From a virus: a DNA stretch of 64,000 nt. The DNA is taken from the IMG/VR virus record IMGVR_UViG_3300044631_002636, positions 1 through 64,000 of that record. One strand, 5' to 3'. The notes beneath the pieces were generated by a model. The model was not told the origin of the DNA. It was given only the letters and a program-made list of their open reading frames with translations, and made no database searches. Of this stretch, positions 35,447-43,936 are shown in pieces (the first letter of the stretch is position 1; each line of letters starts with the position of its first letter). The translations under genes were made by a program, and so were the position numbers.

Positions 35447-36652
35447 ATGATCTCAACAACTAATTTCATAGGATCAGATGGAGTTGATGTAGGATCTAAA
35501 CTCCTAGAGAAAGAATACTTTAATAGTGTTTATTTAAACATTGCGAATCGATATATTACCCCAGAGTTATGGGGATGGGGATTTGGTGTTGATGGGCAAT
35601 TAGGGACAAATGATATAGAATCCAAATCTACTCCAATCACAACATTTGCAGGTGGTGCCAACTGGAAACAAGTTGCTTGCGGAAGACACCATACAACTGC
35701 AATAAAAAATGATGGTACTTTATGGATTTGGGGTGGAAATAATTCTCTTTATCTTAGTCTTGGAACAAATAATATAGGCAATTCTAGAACTCCAATCACT
35801 ACATTTTCTGGAGGAACAAATTGGAAACAAATAAGTTGCGGTCCTTTTCATAATGCAGCAATTAAAACGGATGGATCTCTATGGTCATGGGGAAACAACT
35901 CTTATGGAAAACTTGGAATAAATTCCAATATTGTTGTTTCTACACCAGTTACTACATTTGCGGGGGGTAATAATTGGAAACAAGTGAGTTGTGGATTTAA
36001 TCATACTGCAGCAGTAAAAACTGATGGATCTTTATGGTTATGGGGTCAAAATACTAATGGACAATTAGCAAATAATACTGCAGCAAATAGATCTACACCA
36101 GTAACTACATTTGCTGGAGGTAATGATTGGAAACAAGTTTCTTGCGGATCTCTTCATACTGCAGCGGTTAAAACTGATGGAACTTTATGGTTATGGGGTA
36201 GTAATGCTATTGGACAACTTGGACAACCTTCCCCTCAACCCAACCGTTCAACTCCAATAACAACATTTGGTGGGGGAAATAATTGGAGACAGGTTAGCTG
36301 TGGGTATTACCATACCACAGCAATTAAAACTGATGGAACTTTATGGGGTTGGGGATTGAATGGTAGTGGTCAACTTGGTACTAATACTGTATCTAACGCA
36401 TTAACTCCAGTCACAACATTTGCTGGAGGAAACAATTGGAAACAGATTTCTTGCGGAGGGAATAGCACTGCAGCGATTAAAACAGATGGGACGTTATGGA
36501 TTTGGGGATTTAATAATTTTGGACAACTTGGAATTAATAATACAACTTTAAGATTAACGCCAGTCACAACATTCATAGGTGGAAATAATTGGAAATCTGT
36601 GAGTTTTAATGACAATGCAACTGTTTTTGCAATCAGATCCTACGAGGATTAA
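35447..36652 (+). CDS. RCC1-like seven-bladed propeller protein 3
   Basis: A 401-residue protein with seven RCC1 repeats (LWGWGFGVDGQLG to LWIWGFNNFGQLG). Its N-terminal extension (MISTTNFIGSDGVDVGSKLLEKEYFN) differs from that of proteins 1 and 2, suggesting a different attachment point, while its blades remain close to theirs. The C-terminus SYED and its coding DNA duplicate the end of the preceding gene. It starts 3 nt after that gene. Probably another adhesin or fibre accessory. Confidence 0.85.
   Translation: MISTTNFIGSDGVDVGSKLLEKEYFNSVYLNIANRYITPELWGWGFGVDGQLGTNDIESKSTPITTFAGGANWKQVACGRHHTTAIKNDGTLWIWGGNNSLYLSLGTNNIGNSRTPITTFSGGTNWKQISCGPFHNAAIKTDGSLWSWGNNSYGKLGINSNIVVSTPVTTFAGGNNWKQVSCGFNHTAAVKTDGSLWLWGQNTNGQLANNTAANRSTPVTTFAGGNDWKQVSCGSLHTAAVKTDGTLWLWGSNAIGQLGQPSPQPNRSTPITTFGGGNNWRQVSCGYYHTTAIKTDGTLWGWGLNGSGQLGTNTVSNALTPVTTFAGGNNWKQISCGGNSTAAIKTDGTLWIWGFNNFGQLGINNTTLRLTPVTTFIGGNNWKSVSFNDNATVFAIRSYED
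36636..36652 (+). repeat. 17-bp direct repeat, copy 2
   Basis: Second copy of the repeat at 35427-35443, forming the 3' end of RCC1 gene 3. Confidence 0.85.
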
Positions 36653-36659
36653 ATAAATA
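36652..36659 (+). promoter_or_regulatory. Late promoter box AATAAATA
   Basis: One mismatch to TATAAATA, touching the stop of RCC1 gene 3 and 20 nt before the first gene of the glycan operon, suggesting that the glycan genes are expressed late. Confidence 0.45.
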
Positions 36660-36679
36660 GATAAAACTGATTTATATCT

Positions 36680-38032
36680 ATGAATCCACTTGAGTTGGTA
36701 GCAAAAACATTACATTCGTTTAGTGAAAAAGAACTAACTTATCAATTGTTGGATGCCTTTGGGAAAAGAGCGCAAACAGTCCAACAATATGATGATGTTG
36801 CAAAGATATTTTTTGAAGTCAAAAACTTTCCCAAAGCAATTGAATATGGGGAAAAGGCACTTCAACAAGCAAAGACAAAACAAGAAAGATATATCCTTTC
36901 AAAAAATTTAATTAATGCGTATAATCAGTCAAATTATCCAGAAAAAGCACTTACTCAAATAGAGTTTTGTAAGAAAATAAATCCACAGGATTCAGAATTA
37001 TTATTGGAAGAAACTTTTGCATACTCGGCATTAGGACAGAAAGATAAATCTGAAAAACTATTATTCAATCTTCTTCAAAAGAAACTGCCAGAAGAGATTG
37101 AAAGAAAAGCATATCACAATCTATCTGGACATTACTTTAGAAAGAATGATATAAAAACTGCATTAAAGCATTTTTTAAGAGCTGGTGAAATTGAAGCATA
37201 TAAGAATCAAAAACTACCCGAATATGAAAAGTGGGACGGAACTGTTACTCCAGGAAGAACTATTATTATTGATAACCAATGCGGAGCTGGTGATGAAGTG
37301 ATTCATATTCGCTTCATGAAACATCTTAAAGAATTGGGAATGAAACCAATTTGGAATTCTACCCGAAGGGAACTTGTAGAATTATTCAATTACAATGGAT
37401 ATGATGCAGTCTGTTGTTGGGATAAACCACAATTTCCTAAAGATTCTTGTTGGGTTTATGGTCTAGCACTGCCTTATCATCTAGACTTGAATGTTGAAGA
37501 ACTTGGAAAGCATCCTTATCTGAAACCAATTGCAGAAATTGATGAGAAGTGGAAATGGATGCATAAAGACGAAGGTTTTAAAGTAGGATTATTTTGGGCA
37601 TCAAGTTCTGGATATGAACAGAATCAGTTTAGAAGCGTAAGTCTTGATGATTATATGAGTGTTCTTAAGAACAAAAACATTTCACTCTATTCATTACAAA
37701 CACATGCTGACAATAAAGACGCAGACAAATATCCAGAAATAAAACAATCTTTATCTATTCCCGATAGAGAATATGCGGATACTTTCTCAATCATCAATAA
37801 CCTAGATCTTATAATCACATCATGTAGTTTTACTGCTCATGTTGCAGCATCTTTAGGAAAAGAAGTTTGTGTATTTGTTCCTATTATGGAATATTATGTT
37901 TGGATACATGAATCAGGAAAGTCTGCTTGGTATGGAGACAATGTTCATATATTTAAGCAAGTAAAACCTAGAGATTGGAAAGGTCCAATAAATAAGTTGA
38001 GTGAATTTTTAATGAATAGAGGGTTAACTTGA
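36680..38032 (+). CDS. TPR protein with GT-B glycosyltransferase domain
   Basis: A 450-residue protein. Residues about 1-175 are helical TPR-like repeats (FFEVKNFPKAIEYGEKALQQAKT; AYHNLSGHYFRKNDIKTALKHFLRA). From about 190 a heptosyltransferase/GT9-like GT-B fold follows: IIIDNQCGAGDEVIHIRFMKHL (N-terminal Rossmann Gly loop), then KVGLFWASSSGYEQNQFRS and SIINNLDLIITSCSFTAHVAASLGK, the last being the typical acceptor/donor pocket of this family. It transfers sugar from an activated nucleotide to glycan or protein; the TPR part probably binds the acceptor. First gene of an operon whose members overlap by 4 nt. Substrate unknown. Confidence 0.8.
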   Translation: MNPLELVAKTLHSFSEKELTYQLLDAFGKRAQTVQQYDDVAKIFFEVKNFPKAIEYGEKALQQAKTKQERYILSKNLINAYNQSNYPEKALTQIEFCKKINPQDSELLLEETFAYSALGQKDKSEKLLFNLLQKKLPEEIERKAYHNLSGHYFRKNDIKTALKHFLRAGEIEAYKNQKLPEYEKWDGTVTPGRTIIIDNQCGAGDEVIHIRFMKHLKELGMKPIWNSTRRELVELFNYNGYDAVCCWDKPQFPKDSCWVYGLALPYHLDLNVEELGKHPYLKPIAEIDEKWKWMHKDEGFKVGLFWASSSGYEQNQFRSVSLDDYMSVLKNKNISLYSLQTHADNKDADKYPEIKQSLSIPDREYADTFSIINNLDLIITSCSFTAHVAASLGKEVCVFVPIMEYYVWIHESGKSAWYGDNVHIFKQVKPRDWKGPINKLSEFLMNRGLT

Positions 38033-38715
38033 GATTTCATACATTTTGTACAGAAAATATTCCAAATCAAATCTTAGAAGATCATAAAAAATGTTGTGAT
38101 AAACTTGACTTAGAAGTAGTCTATCACAAAGAAAAGTTTTATGATGATTACAATGCAGTTTATACTGCACATGGCAACTTCATGACTTCTATTTTAGAAG
38201 AAGAAAAAGATACTGCCTGTTTTTTAGATATTGATTGCCTTCCATATAAAAAGGAAGTCTTAGAAAAAGCATATAACTGGGCAAAAATCAATAAATCTTT
38301 TGTTGGTCATGCTCAAAATATTTCTCACACTAATATGAGAAATCACATTTATGCTGCGGCTTCATGTTTATTTGTGAATAAAACTGCGTGGCAATCACTA
38401 GGATCGCCAAGTCTTTCTTGGTTTATTCAGAATGAAAATCAAATTGATACCGCACAAATACTAACTTTGAGAGCAAATCAAATAGGAATGAACTATCAAC
38501 TCATGTATCCTTACGGATGGGATGAGGGAGAAGGTTATAAACTATCAGGATACGGAATGTATGGAACTGGGACTTGGTATCCAGGAGCATGGCATTATTT
38601 TAGAATTAGTAAGTTTAAAGAAGAAATCCCAGAACTCTGGTCAAACAGAGTTGAAGATTTTCTAAATGATCATTCAACATCACCAAATTATCTTTCATCA
38701 TTCTATGGACTATAA
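38029..38715 (+). CDS. Glycosyltransferase-like protein (GT-A, TTG start)
   Basis: A 228-residue protein. CFLDIDCLPYKK at about 64-75 contains a DxD motif as used by GT-A glycosyltransferases to hold the nucleotide sugar through a divalent metal. The segment AASCLFVNKTAWQSLGSPSLSW is compatible with an acceptor region. The start is TTG at 38029, which overlaps the TGA of the preceding gene (TTGA); no ATG is available upstream. Specificity cannot be deduced. Confidence 0.65.
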   Translation: MRFHTFCTENIPNQILEDHKKCCDKLDLEVVYHKEKFYDDYNAVYTAHGNFMTSILEEEKDTACFLDIDCLPYKKEVLEKAYNWAKINKSFVGHAQNISHTNMRNHIYAAASCLFVNKTAWQSLGSPSLSWFIQNENQIDTAQILTLRANQIGMNYQLMYPYGWDEGEGYKLSGYGMYGTGTWYPGAWHYFRISKFKEEIPELWSNRVEDFLNDHSTSPNYLSSFYGL

Positions 38716-39475
38716 ATTTTTATTTTTAGTTGGTTCTGCCGTTGAGCATTTTAAATCAAATGATTTTAGTTATTTTACTGCTGAGCAACGTTTTGAACAA
38801 ACTTTAGAAACAATCAGATCAGTAAAAGAAAAAGTTCCAGATGCTTACATTTGTGTTTATGAAGTATCTCCAATAAAGATTAGTGAAAAGTATAGAGAAA
38901 GATTTATTGAAGAGTCTGATCTATTTTTAGAATTTTATGGAGAGCCAGGAATCCAACTTCTTTATGATAATCTAAACAAGCAACCAGACCGCTTTGTTTA
39001 TGGCAAGTCAATGCTTGAGTGTAGAGCACTCTTAAACGTGTTTGAATACATGAAGACTCATAATATTTTCTCAGATGTAACTCGTGTCTTTAAAATCAGC
39101 GGACGTTACACTCTGAATAATTATTTCAACATTGAAGATTATAAGACCAGTTTCCTTCAAAATTATTATGTCGCCAAACTTTATTCTTATGATAGTAAGA
39201 GATTTGAAGATACTGAAAATATATACTTAGATCTTTACGCAGCAAAAGGAATGGTTGTAACTGGATTATGGTCATTTGATCGGTTCCTTTTTGGTGATGT
39301 TGTTGATGCTTTAGAAAAAAGTTTTGGTTATATGGAAAGAGCAATTCAATATACTGCAGGAATTGATATAGAACATTCTCTTTATCATTTCTTAGATAGG
39401 AATAAAATTTTAAACATTCCAACTTTGGGTCTAGATGTTCTTAAAGGAATGGATGGAGATTCATATTCACTATGA
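38705..39475 (+). CDS. Glycosyltransferase-like protein (possibly WavE-type)
   Basis: A 256-residue protein. The ATG at 38705 gives MDYKFLFLVGSAVEHF, a plausible Rossmann first strand, and overlaps the previous gene by 11 nt; a more upstream ATG at 38666 would overlap by 50 nt. TRVFKISGRYTLN resembles the K(I/L)R.DRY motif of WavE-like lipopolysaccharide synthesis proteins. No clear DxD motif was found. Surrounded by glycosyltransferases, it very likely belongs to the same pathway; the enzymatic activity itself is uncertain. Confidence 0.5.
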   Translation: MDYKFLFLVGSAVEHFKSNDFSYFTAEQRFEQTLETIRSVKEKVPDAYICVYEVSPIKISEKYRERFIEESDLFLEFYGEPGIQLLYDNLNKQPDRFVYGKSMLECRALLNVFEYMKTHNIFSDVTRVFKISGRYTLNNYFNIEDYKTSFLQNYYVAKLYSYDSKRFEDTENIYLDLYAAKGMVVTGLWSFDRFLFGDVVDALEKSFGYMERAIQYTAGIDIEHSLYHFLDRNKILNIPTLGLDVLKGMDGDSYSL

Positions 39476-40143
39476 AAATTGCAATCTTCTATCACGTATT
39501 TCAGAATGGAATAAGTGCATTTATTTACCAACAACAAATCCATCGTTTATGTGCATCTGGTCTTGTTAAAGCAGCAGACCTAATTCATATTGGAGTTAAT
39601 GGTTCAAATGAATTATTCAATATTCCAGATAATGCGAGAGTTGTTTATAATGAGAATCAAAAAGAAGAGACAGATACTCTGTGCTCTTTAAGAGATTTTT
39701 GTAAGGAAAATGGAGATTATAAAGTTCTTTATTTTCATTTAAAGGGAGGAAGTAAACAAACTCTCCATCACGATTCGTGGAGACTTATGATGGAATATTT
39801 TGTCATTGACCGTTGGAAAGAATGTGTCACAGCACTAGAAGAAGGATATGATTGTGCTGGACAAACATGGGAACCATTGGGAGATACTGTATGGTCTGAT
39901 GGATCTAGAACTTCAAATGAAGGCGTAGGATTTTATCCAGGAAACTTTTGGTGGGCAAATGCATCTTATATTAATACACTAGATAATAAGTATTTGGAAA
40001 GTGGTTATCGTCTTGATCGTGAATTTTGGATAGGTTCAAATAAAAACCATAAGGCAAAATCATTGAACAAGTGGAAAGATAATTATTGTATAGAAAATGA
40101 TCTAGATACTTATTATTTTTCAGAGAAAGAATACATGCTATGA
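39472..40143 (+). CDS. Glycosyltransferase-like protein, YFHLKG type
   Basis: A 223-residue protein. LYFHLKGGSKQTLHHDSWRLMMEYFVI, GYDCAGQTW and FYPGNFWWANASYINTL match the Y.HTKG...WR..M......W..C...L..GYD..G...GN.WWA pattern seen in polysaccharide-biosynthesis proteins related to rhamnan-synthesis glycosyltransferases. It overlaps both neighbours by 4 nt. Likely adds a sugar in the surface-glycan pathway; donor and acceptor unknown. Confidence 0.65.
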   Translation: MKIAIFYHVFQNGISAFIYQQQIHRLCASGLVKAADLIHIGVNGSNELFNIPDNARVVYNENQKEETDTLCSLRDFCKENGDYKVLYFHLKGGSKQTLHHDSWRLMMEYFVIDRWKECVTALEEGYDCAGQTWEPLGDTVWSDGSRTSNEGVGFYPGNFWWANASYINTLDNKYLESGYRLDREFWIGSNKNHKAKSLNKWKDNYCIENDLDTYYFSEKEYML

Positions 40144-40511
40144 GAGAATGTGGAGATTGCACAGCATGTTGCACTTGGTTAATTGGTAATGCTTATGGTT
40201 ATGATTTTGGCAATGGAAAATCCTGCAAGTTTTTATGCGGGTCTGGATGCAGTGTCCATAAAGCAAGACCAAATGTTTGCATGAATTACTTTTGTGCTTG
40301 GGCTCAAGAAGTGTTACCTATTGAAATGAGACCTGATAGATGTAAGTTTTTAGTTTCAGTTGAAAACAAAGAAGAAAAACAATACTTAAAAATTTTACCT
40401 ATAGAGAATCAGGAAATAAATACTAATACATTAGATTGGTTTAAAATCTGGAGTTCTTTAATGAATACTCCAGTCATTTACTTGAAAGAAAATAACTGGA
40501 TAGAGCTCTAA
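40140..40511 (+). CDS. YkgJ-like zinc/iron-chelating protein
   Basis: A 123-residue protein with an N-terminal cysteine cluster C4-x2-C7-x2-C10-C11, C29, C33, C37, C47 and C52 (CGDCTACCTWL ... GCSVHKARPNVCMNYFC). This is the pattern of the YkgJ family of putative zinc- or iron-chelating proteins, whose function is undefined. It is coupled to the glycosyltransferase before it and ends 1 nt before RCC1 gene 4. It may be a metallochaperone or a modifying enzyme for one of the glycan products. Confidence 0.75.
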   Translation: MRECGDCTACCTWLIGNAYGYDFGNGKSCKFLCGSGCSVHKARPNVCMNYFCAWAQEVLPIEMRPDRCKFLVSVENKEEKQYLKILPIENQEINTNTLDWFKIWSSLMNTPVIYLKENNWIEL

Positions 40512-40512
40512 A

Positions 40513-41745
40513 ATGTCAGGTAAATTTAATTTCACACAAAACGGACAAGAAGTAGCATTTGATGATGTCTTTGTATCAGCAAGATTGTTTCAGCAGGGAA
40601 CTGCTTGGAACTGGGGACTCAATGTAAACGCGCAATTGGGAACTAATGATTTAATAACCAGAAGTAGTCCAGTTATTATGTTATCTGGAGCACAATATTG
40701 GAATGATATATGCAATGGTCGTTTTAGTGGATATGGAATAGCGGCTGACGGACAAATGTTCGTTTGGGGAAACAATAGTTATGGACAATTAGGGACAAAT
40801 GGGGTTCCTGTTCAAGCAACAACTCCAACTGTAATTAGTGGAGATAAAACTTGGAGAAGTCTTTCTACTGGAGCAGAAACATTTGTTGCTGCAATTAAAA
40901 CTGATGGTTCCCTATGGACTTGGGGACAAAATCAGTTTGGACAATTAGGAATAGGAATCACTGTTACACGTTCAACTCCAGTTACAACATTTGCTGGGGG
41001 AAATAACTGGAAGCAAGTTTCTTGTGGAAGACATTTTGCAGCAGCTGTTAAAACTGACGGAAGTTTGTGGGTTTGGGGAAATAATTATGGAGCAAGACTT
41101 GGAATAGGAACATATACATTTCCTGGACCAGATCTTATTAGATCAACTCCAGTAACCACATTTGCTGGTGGAAATGATTGGAAGTCAGTTGATTGTGGTT
41201 ACGGACACGCATTAGCAATTAAAAATGATGGAAAATTATATGCATGGGGAGTAAATGATGGAGCTCAATGTGGAAAAAATCCATCAATCCTTTTTGTAAC
41301 TATTCCAACTGAAGTTGAACCAGGATTTGTTTGGAGAACAGCATCAGCGGGAAGATCTCACAGTGCTGCAATTAAAGATAATGGTTCTTTATGGGTATGG
41401 GGAATAAACAGTGATGGTCAGTTAGGCGTTGGCGTAACAAATAACTCAATTTATACATCACCATTCCAATTATATGGAGCTGATTTTAATAATAATTATG
41501 GATCAGGTAATTGGAAAGATGTTTCATGTGGACAATATCATACCGTTGCTTTGAAATCAGATGGCACATTATGGGCATGGGGATTAAATAGTAACGGTCA
41601 AGTTGGTATTGGCAATACTTTAATTCAAAGAGTTTCATTCCCAACACAAGTGACAACAAATACTGATTGGAGAAAGATATCAGTTGGTCCAATGTCACAA
41701 TGGACTCTAGCAAACAAATATGACGGAACAGTATTATACCCATAA
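40513..41745 (+). CDS. RCC1-like seven-bladed propeller protein 4
   Basis: A 410-residue protein with seven RCC1 repeats (AWNWGLNVNAQLG to LWAWGLNSNGQVG). The N-terminal extension (SGKFNFTQNGQEVAFDDVFVSARLFQQG) is unlike those of the other three copies and its blades are more diverged. It is embedded in the glycan operon, between the YkgJ-like gene and the sulfotransferase, with gaps of 1-3 nt. Such embedding hints that the propeller and the glycan enzymes serve one purpose, for example a propeller that is itself glycosylated or one that recognises the modified glycan. Confidence 0.85.
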   Translation: MSGKFNFTQNGQEVAFDDVFVSARLFQQGTAWNWGLNVNAQLGTNDLITRSSPVIMLSGAQYWNDICNGRFSGYGIAADGQMFVWGNNSYGQLGTNGVPVQATTPTVISGDKTWRSLSTGAETFVAAIKTDGSLWTWGQNQFGQLGIGITVTRSTPVTTFAGGNNWKQVSCGRHFAAAVKTDGSLWVWGNNYGARLGIGTYTFPGPDLIRSTPVTTFAGGNDWKSVDCGYGHALAIKNDGKLYAWGVNDGAQCGKNPSILFVTIPTEVEPGFVWRTASAGRSHSAAIKDNGSLWVWGINSDGQLGVGVTNNSIYTSPFQLYGADFNNNYGSGNWKDVSCGQYHTVALKSDGTLWAWGLNSNGQVGIGNTLIQRVSFPTQVTTNTDWRKISVGPMSQWTLANKYDGTVLYP

Positions 41746-41748
41746 ATT

Positions 41749-42540
41749 ATGAAAAATTCTTTGTTATTTCTATCTGGTCTTCCAAGATCAGGATCTACAC
41801 TTCTTGGGTCGATTTTAAATCAGCACCCAGATATTCATGTAACTCCAACAAGTCCATTATCAGACTTACTTTGTTTAGTTGATGAAAACTTTTCTAGATT
41901 AGATATTCAATATACTTATGATAAAATAAATATTACTCATAATACATATTCATCTATACTTAATAATTTTTATTCCCATATACCTAAAGAATATGTGATT
42001 GATAAACATAGAGCATGGCCTAGAAATGTAAATTCAGTTAAAAAATTCTTAGGAAAAGATCCAAAAATTATCTGCACAAACAGAAGAATTAGTGAAGTAA
42101 TTGCTTCATACATTACATTAATTAAAAAAAATAATCAACAAGATAATTTTGTTGACAATTATCTAAGATCAATTGGAAAAGAAATTACACTAGACAATAG
42201 AGTTGAATGTCTATGGAGAAATTATATTTCTGACCCATATGAAAGTACAGTATTTGGACTGAGTAACTTTCGTAGCAATATTCATTTGGTTGATTATAAT
42301 AACCTAACTAACGATCCACAGAAAGAATTAGAAAAGATTTATAATTTTTTGCAGATAGAATCCTTTGACCACGACTTTAATAACATTCTAAATACATGTG
42401 CAGAAGAAAAAGATGCTGCTTGGGGATTAGAAAATCTTCATAAAATCCGCTCCAAACTTGGTAGAACTAATCTTCCACCAGAAGAAGTTATAGGAAAAGA
42501 AAATACAGATCTCTTTGACAAATTTAATATTAATCTATGA
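41749..42540 (+). CDS. PAPS-dependent sulfotransferase
   Basis: A 263-residue enzyme. The N-terminal LSGLPRSGSTLLGSIL (residues 8-23) is the 5'-phosphosulfate-binding P-loop of sulfotransferases; TNRRISEVIASY near residue 110 fits the 3'-phosphate site (R...R...S). It transfers sulfate from PAPS to a hydroxyl or amine of a glycan or protein. The C-terminus (DPQKELEKIYNFLQIESFD) matches the typical helical end of the family. Overlaps the following methyltransferase by 4 nt. The phage would rely on host PAPS. Confidence 0.85.
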   Translation: MKNSLLFLSGLPRSGSTLLGSILNQHPDIHVTPTSPLSDLLCLVDENFSRLDIQYTYDKINITHNTYSSILNNFYSHIPKEYVIDKHRAWPRNVNSVKKFLGKDPKIICTNRRISEVIASYITLIKKNNQQDNFVDNYLRSIGKEITLDNRVECLWRNYISDPYESTVFGLSNFRSNIHLVDYNNLTNDPQKELEKIYNFLQIESFDHDFNNILNTCAEEKDAAWGLENLHKIRSKLGRTNLPPEEVIGKENTDLFDKFNINL

Positions 42541-43223
42541 AATCATTAATTGAAATCTTTAAGCAAAATAATGATAGACCAATTCATAAATGGTTACATT
42601 ATTTCGACTTATATGAGAGGCACTTATCTAAGTATAGAAATAAACCTATAAAATTACTTGAAATTGGCGTTCAAGGTGGTGGTTCCCTGCAAATGTGGAA
42701 ACAGTATTTTGGACCCGACTCTGAAATTTTAGGAATTGATATTCATGAAGAATTTAAATTTGCTGAGGATCAAATTACTGTAGAGATTGGAGACCAATCA
42801 GATGAGATTTTTCTAAAAAGAATATGCGAAGAGCATGGTCCTTTTGATATTATCATTGATGATGGAAGTCACATTCAATCCGATGTTCTAAATTCTTTTT
42901 TCTTTTTGTATCCAACTCTGAATAATGGTGGATGTTATATTGTAGAAGATACTCACACCGCTTATTTTAATATATTTCAAGGAGGATTGAGATCTAATAC
43001 AAATTCAATTTCTGTTTTTAGTAACTTTGTTCATAACATGAATATTGAATACATGGAAGAACCATTTAATCCAGTAATAGAAAACCTATCAGGATTATCT
43101 TTTTACAACTCAATGATAGTCTTTGAAAAAGAAAGTTTCAAAGACAAGTATGTGATGAAAGTATCTAAAGAAGAAAAAACTATTCAAACAGCAAAAGAAT
43201 TTTTTGGGAACATGGCAAAATGA
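42537..43223 (+). CDS. Class I SAM-dependent methyltransferase (CmcI/MycE-like)
   Basis: A 228-residue enzyme. E42-I-G-V-Q-G-G-G49 is motif I of class I methyltransferases; ILGIDIHEE is motif II; FDIIIDDGSHIQSDVLNSFFFLYPTLNNGGCYIVEDTH is the metal- and SAM-binding region typical of CmcI/MycE-type sugar O-methyltransferases. Likely O-methylates a sugar of the glycan built by this operon. Overlaps both neighbours by 4 nt. Confidence 0.8.
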   Translation: MKSLIEIFKQNNDRPIHKWLHYFDLYERHLSKYRNKPIKLLEIGVQGGGSLQMWKQYFGPDSEILGIDIHEEFKFAEDQITVEIGDQSDEIFLKRICEEHGPFDIIIDDGSHIQSDVLNSFFFLYPTLNNGGCYIVEDTHTAYFNIFQGGLRSNTNSISVFSNFVHNMNIEYMEEPFNPVIENLSGLSFYNSMIVFEKESFKDKYVMKVSKEEKTIQTAKEFFGNMAK

Positions 43224-43936
43224 AAAAGGTTGAAGTATTTTTACGTCATTGCTTTTACTCTAAGTTGCAAGAGCAACCATCAAGATCTAGACCATCTTGG
43301 TGGGATAAAGAAAAAGTATTTGAAAATTTTAAAAGAACTCTTGATCCAGAACTGATCAATTATACCATCATATATGATGAACATTATGGAAAAATTGAAG
43401 ATACATTTTTAAAAGATGAAGAAGGTTTAGTAAAAATTAACGAAGGTGGAGAAGCAAAAAGTTTCCTAAAAACCTTAGAATATGTTGATAGTCAAAACTT
43501 TGATGATAATACAATCATTTACTTTCTAGAAGATGATTATGTTCATAGAGATAATTGGACTCAAGTTTTAATTGAAGGATTTGATATTAAAGTGAATGAA
43601 AAGGACACGGTGAAATACATTACATTGTATGATCATGGGGACAAATACAGTGGAATGTATTCAAGTCTAATGTCCAGAGTTTTAATCACAGAAAATTCTC
43701 ATTGGAGACCTGTTCCTTCAACTACAAATACCTTCGCTACTACCTTTGGTAATTTAAAAGATGACTTAGATATCCATGTTAAATACTCAACGGATGTTGA
43801 ACCATCCAATGATCATATTAAATTTCTTGAATTAAGTCAAAAAGGAAAATATTTGGCATCATCTATACCTGGATATTCCACACATTGTCACTCAGAATTT
43901 CTATCACCTTGTATTGATTGGGAGAAGTACCTATGA
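43220..43936 (+). CDS. Glycosyltransferase-like protein (GT-A)
   Basis: A 238-residue protein. IIYFLEDDYVHRDNW at about 96-110 is an EDD/DxD-type metal and nucleotide-sugar site preceded by a hydrophobic strand, as in GT-A folds. TTNTFATTFGNLKDD and a C-terminal HCHSEFLSP segment follow. The family is not recognised precisely, but the operon context and DxD motif support glycosyl transfer. Confidence 0.6.
   Translation: MKKVEVFLRHCFYSKLQEQPSRSRPSWWDKEKVFENFKRTLDPELINYTIIYDEHYGKIEDTFLKDEEGLVKINEGGEAKSFLKTLEYVDSQNFDDNTIIYFLEDDYVHRDNWTQVLIEGFDIKVNEKDTVKYITLYDHGDKYSGMYSSLMSRVLITENSHWRPVPSTTNTFATTFGNLKDDLDIHVKYSTDVEPSNDHIKFLELSQKGKYLASSIPGYSTHCHSEFLSPCIDWEKYL

Noticed and set aside
32443-36615. 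Several minus-strand frames within the RCC1 genes
   Set aside because: They repeat with the RCC1 unit and read as low-quality mirror sequences, so they are by-products of the repeated DNA.
32351-36652. CRISPR-like array because of regular repeats
   Set aside because: Repeats are coding RCC1 blades of about 52 residues with degenerate DNA, not short identical repeats with unique spacers.
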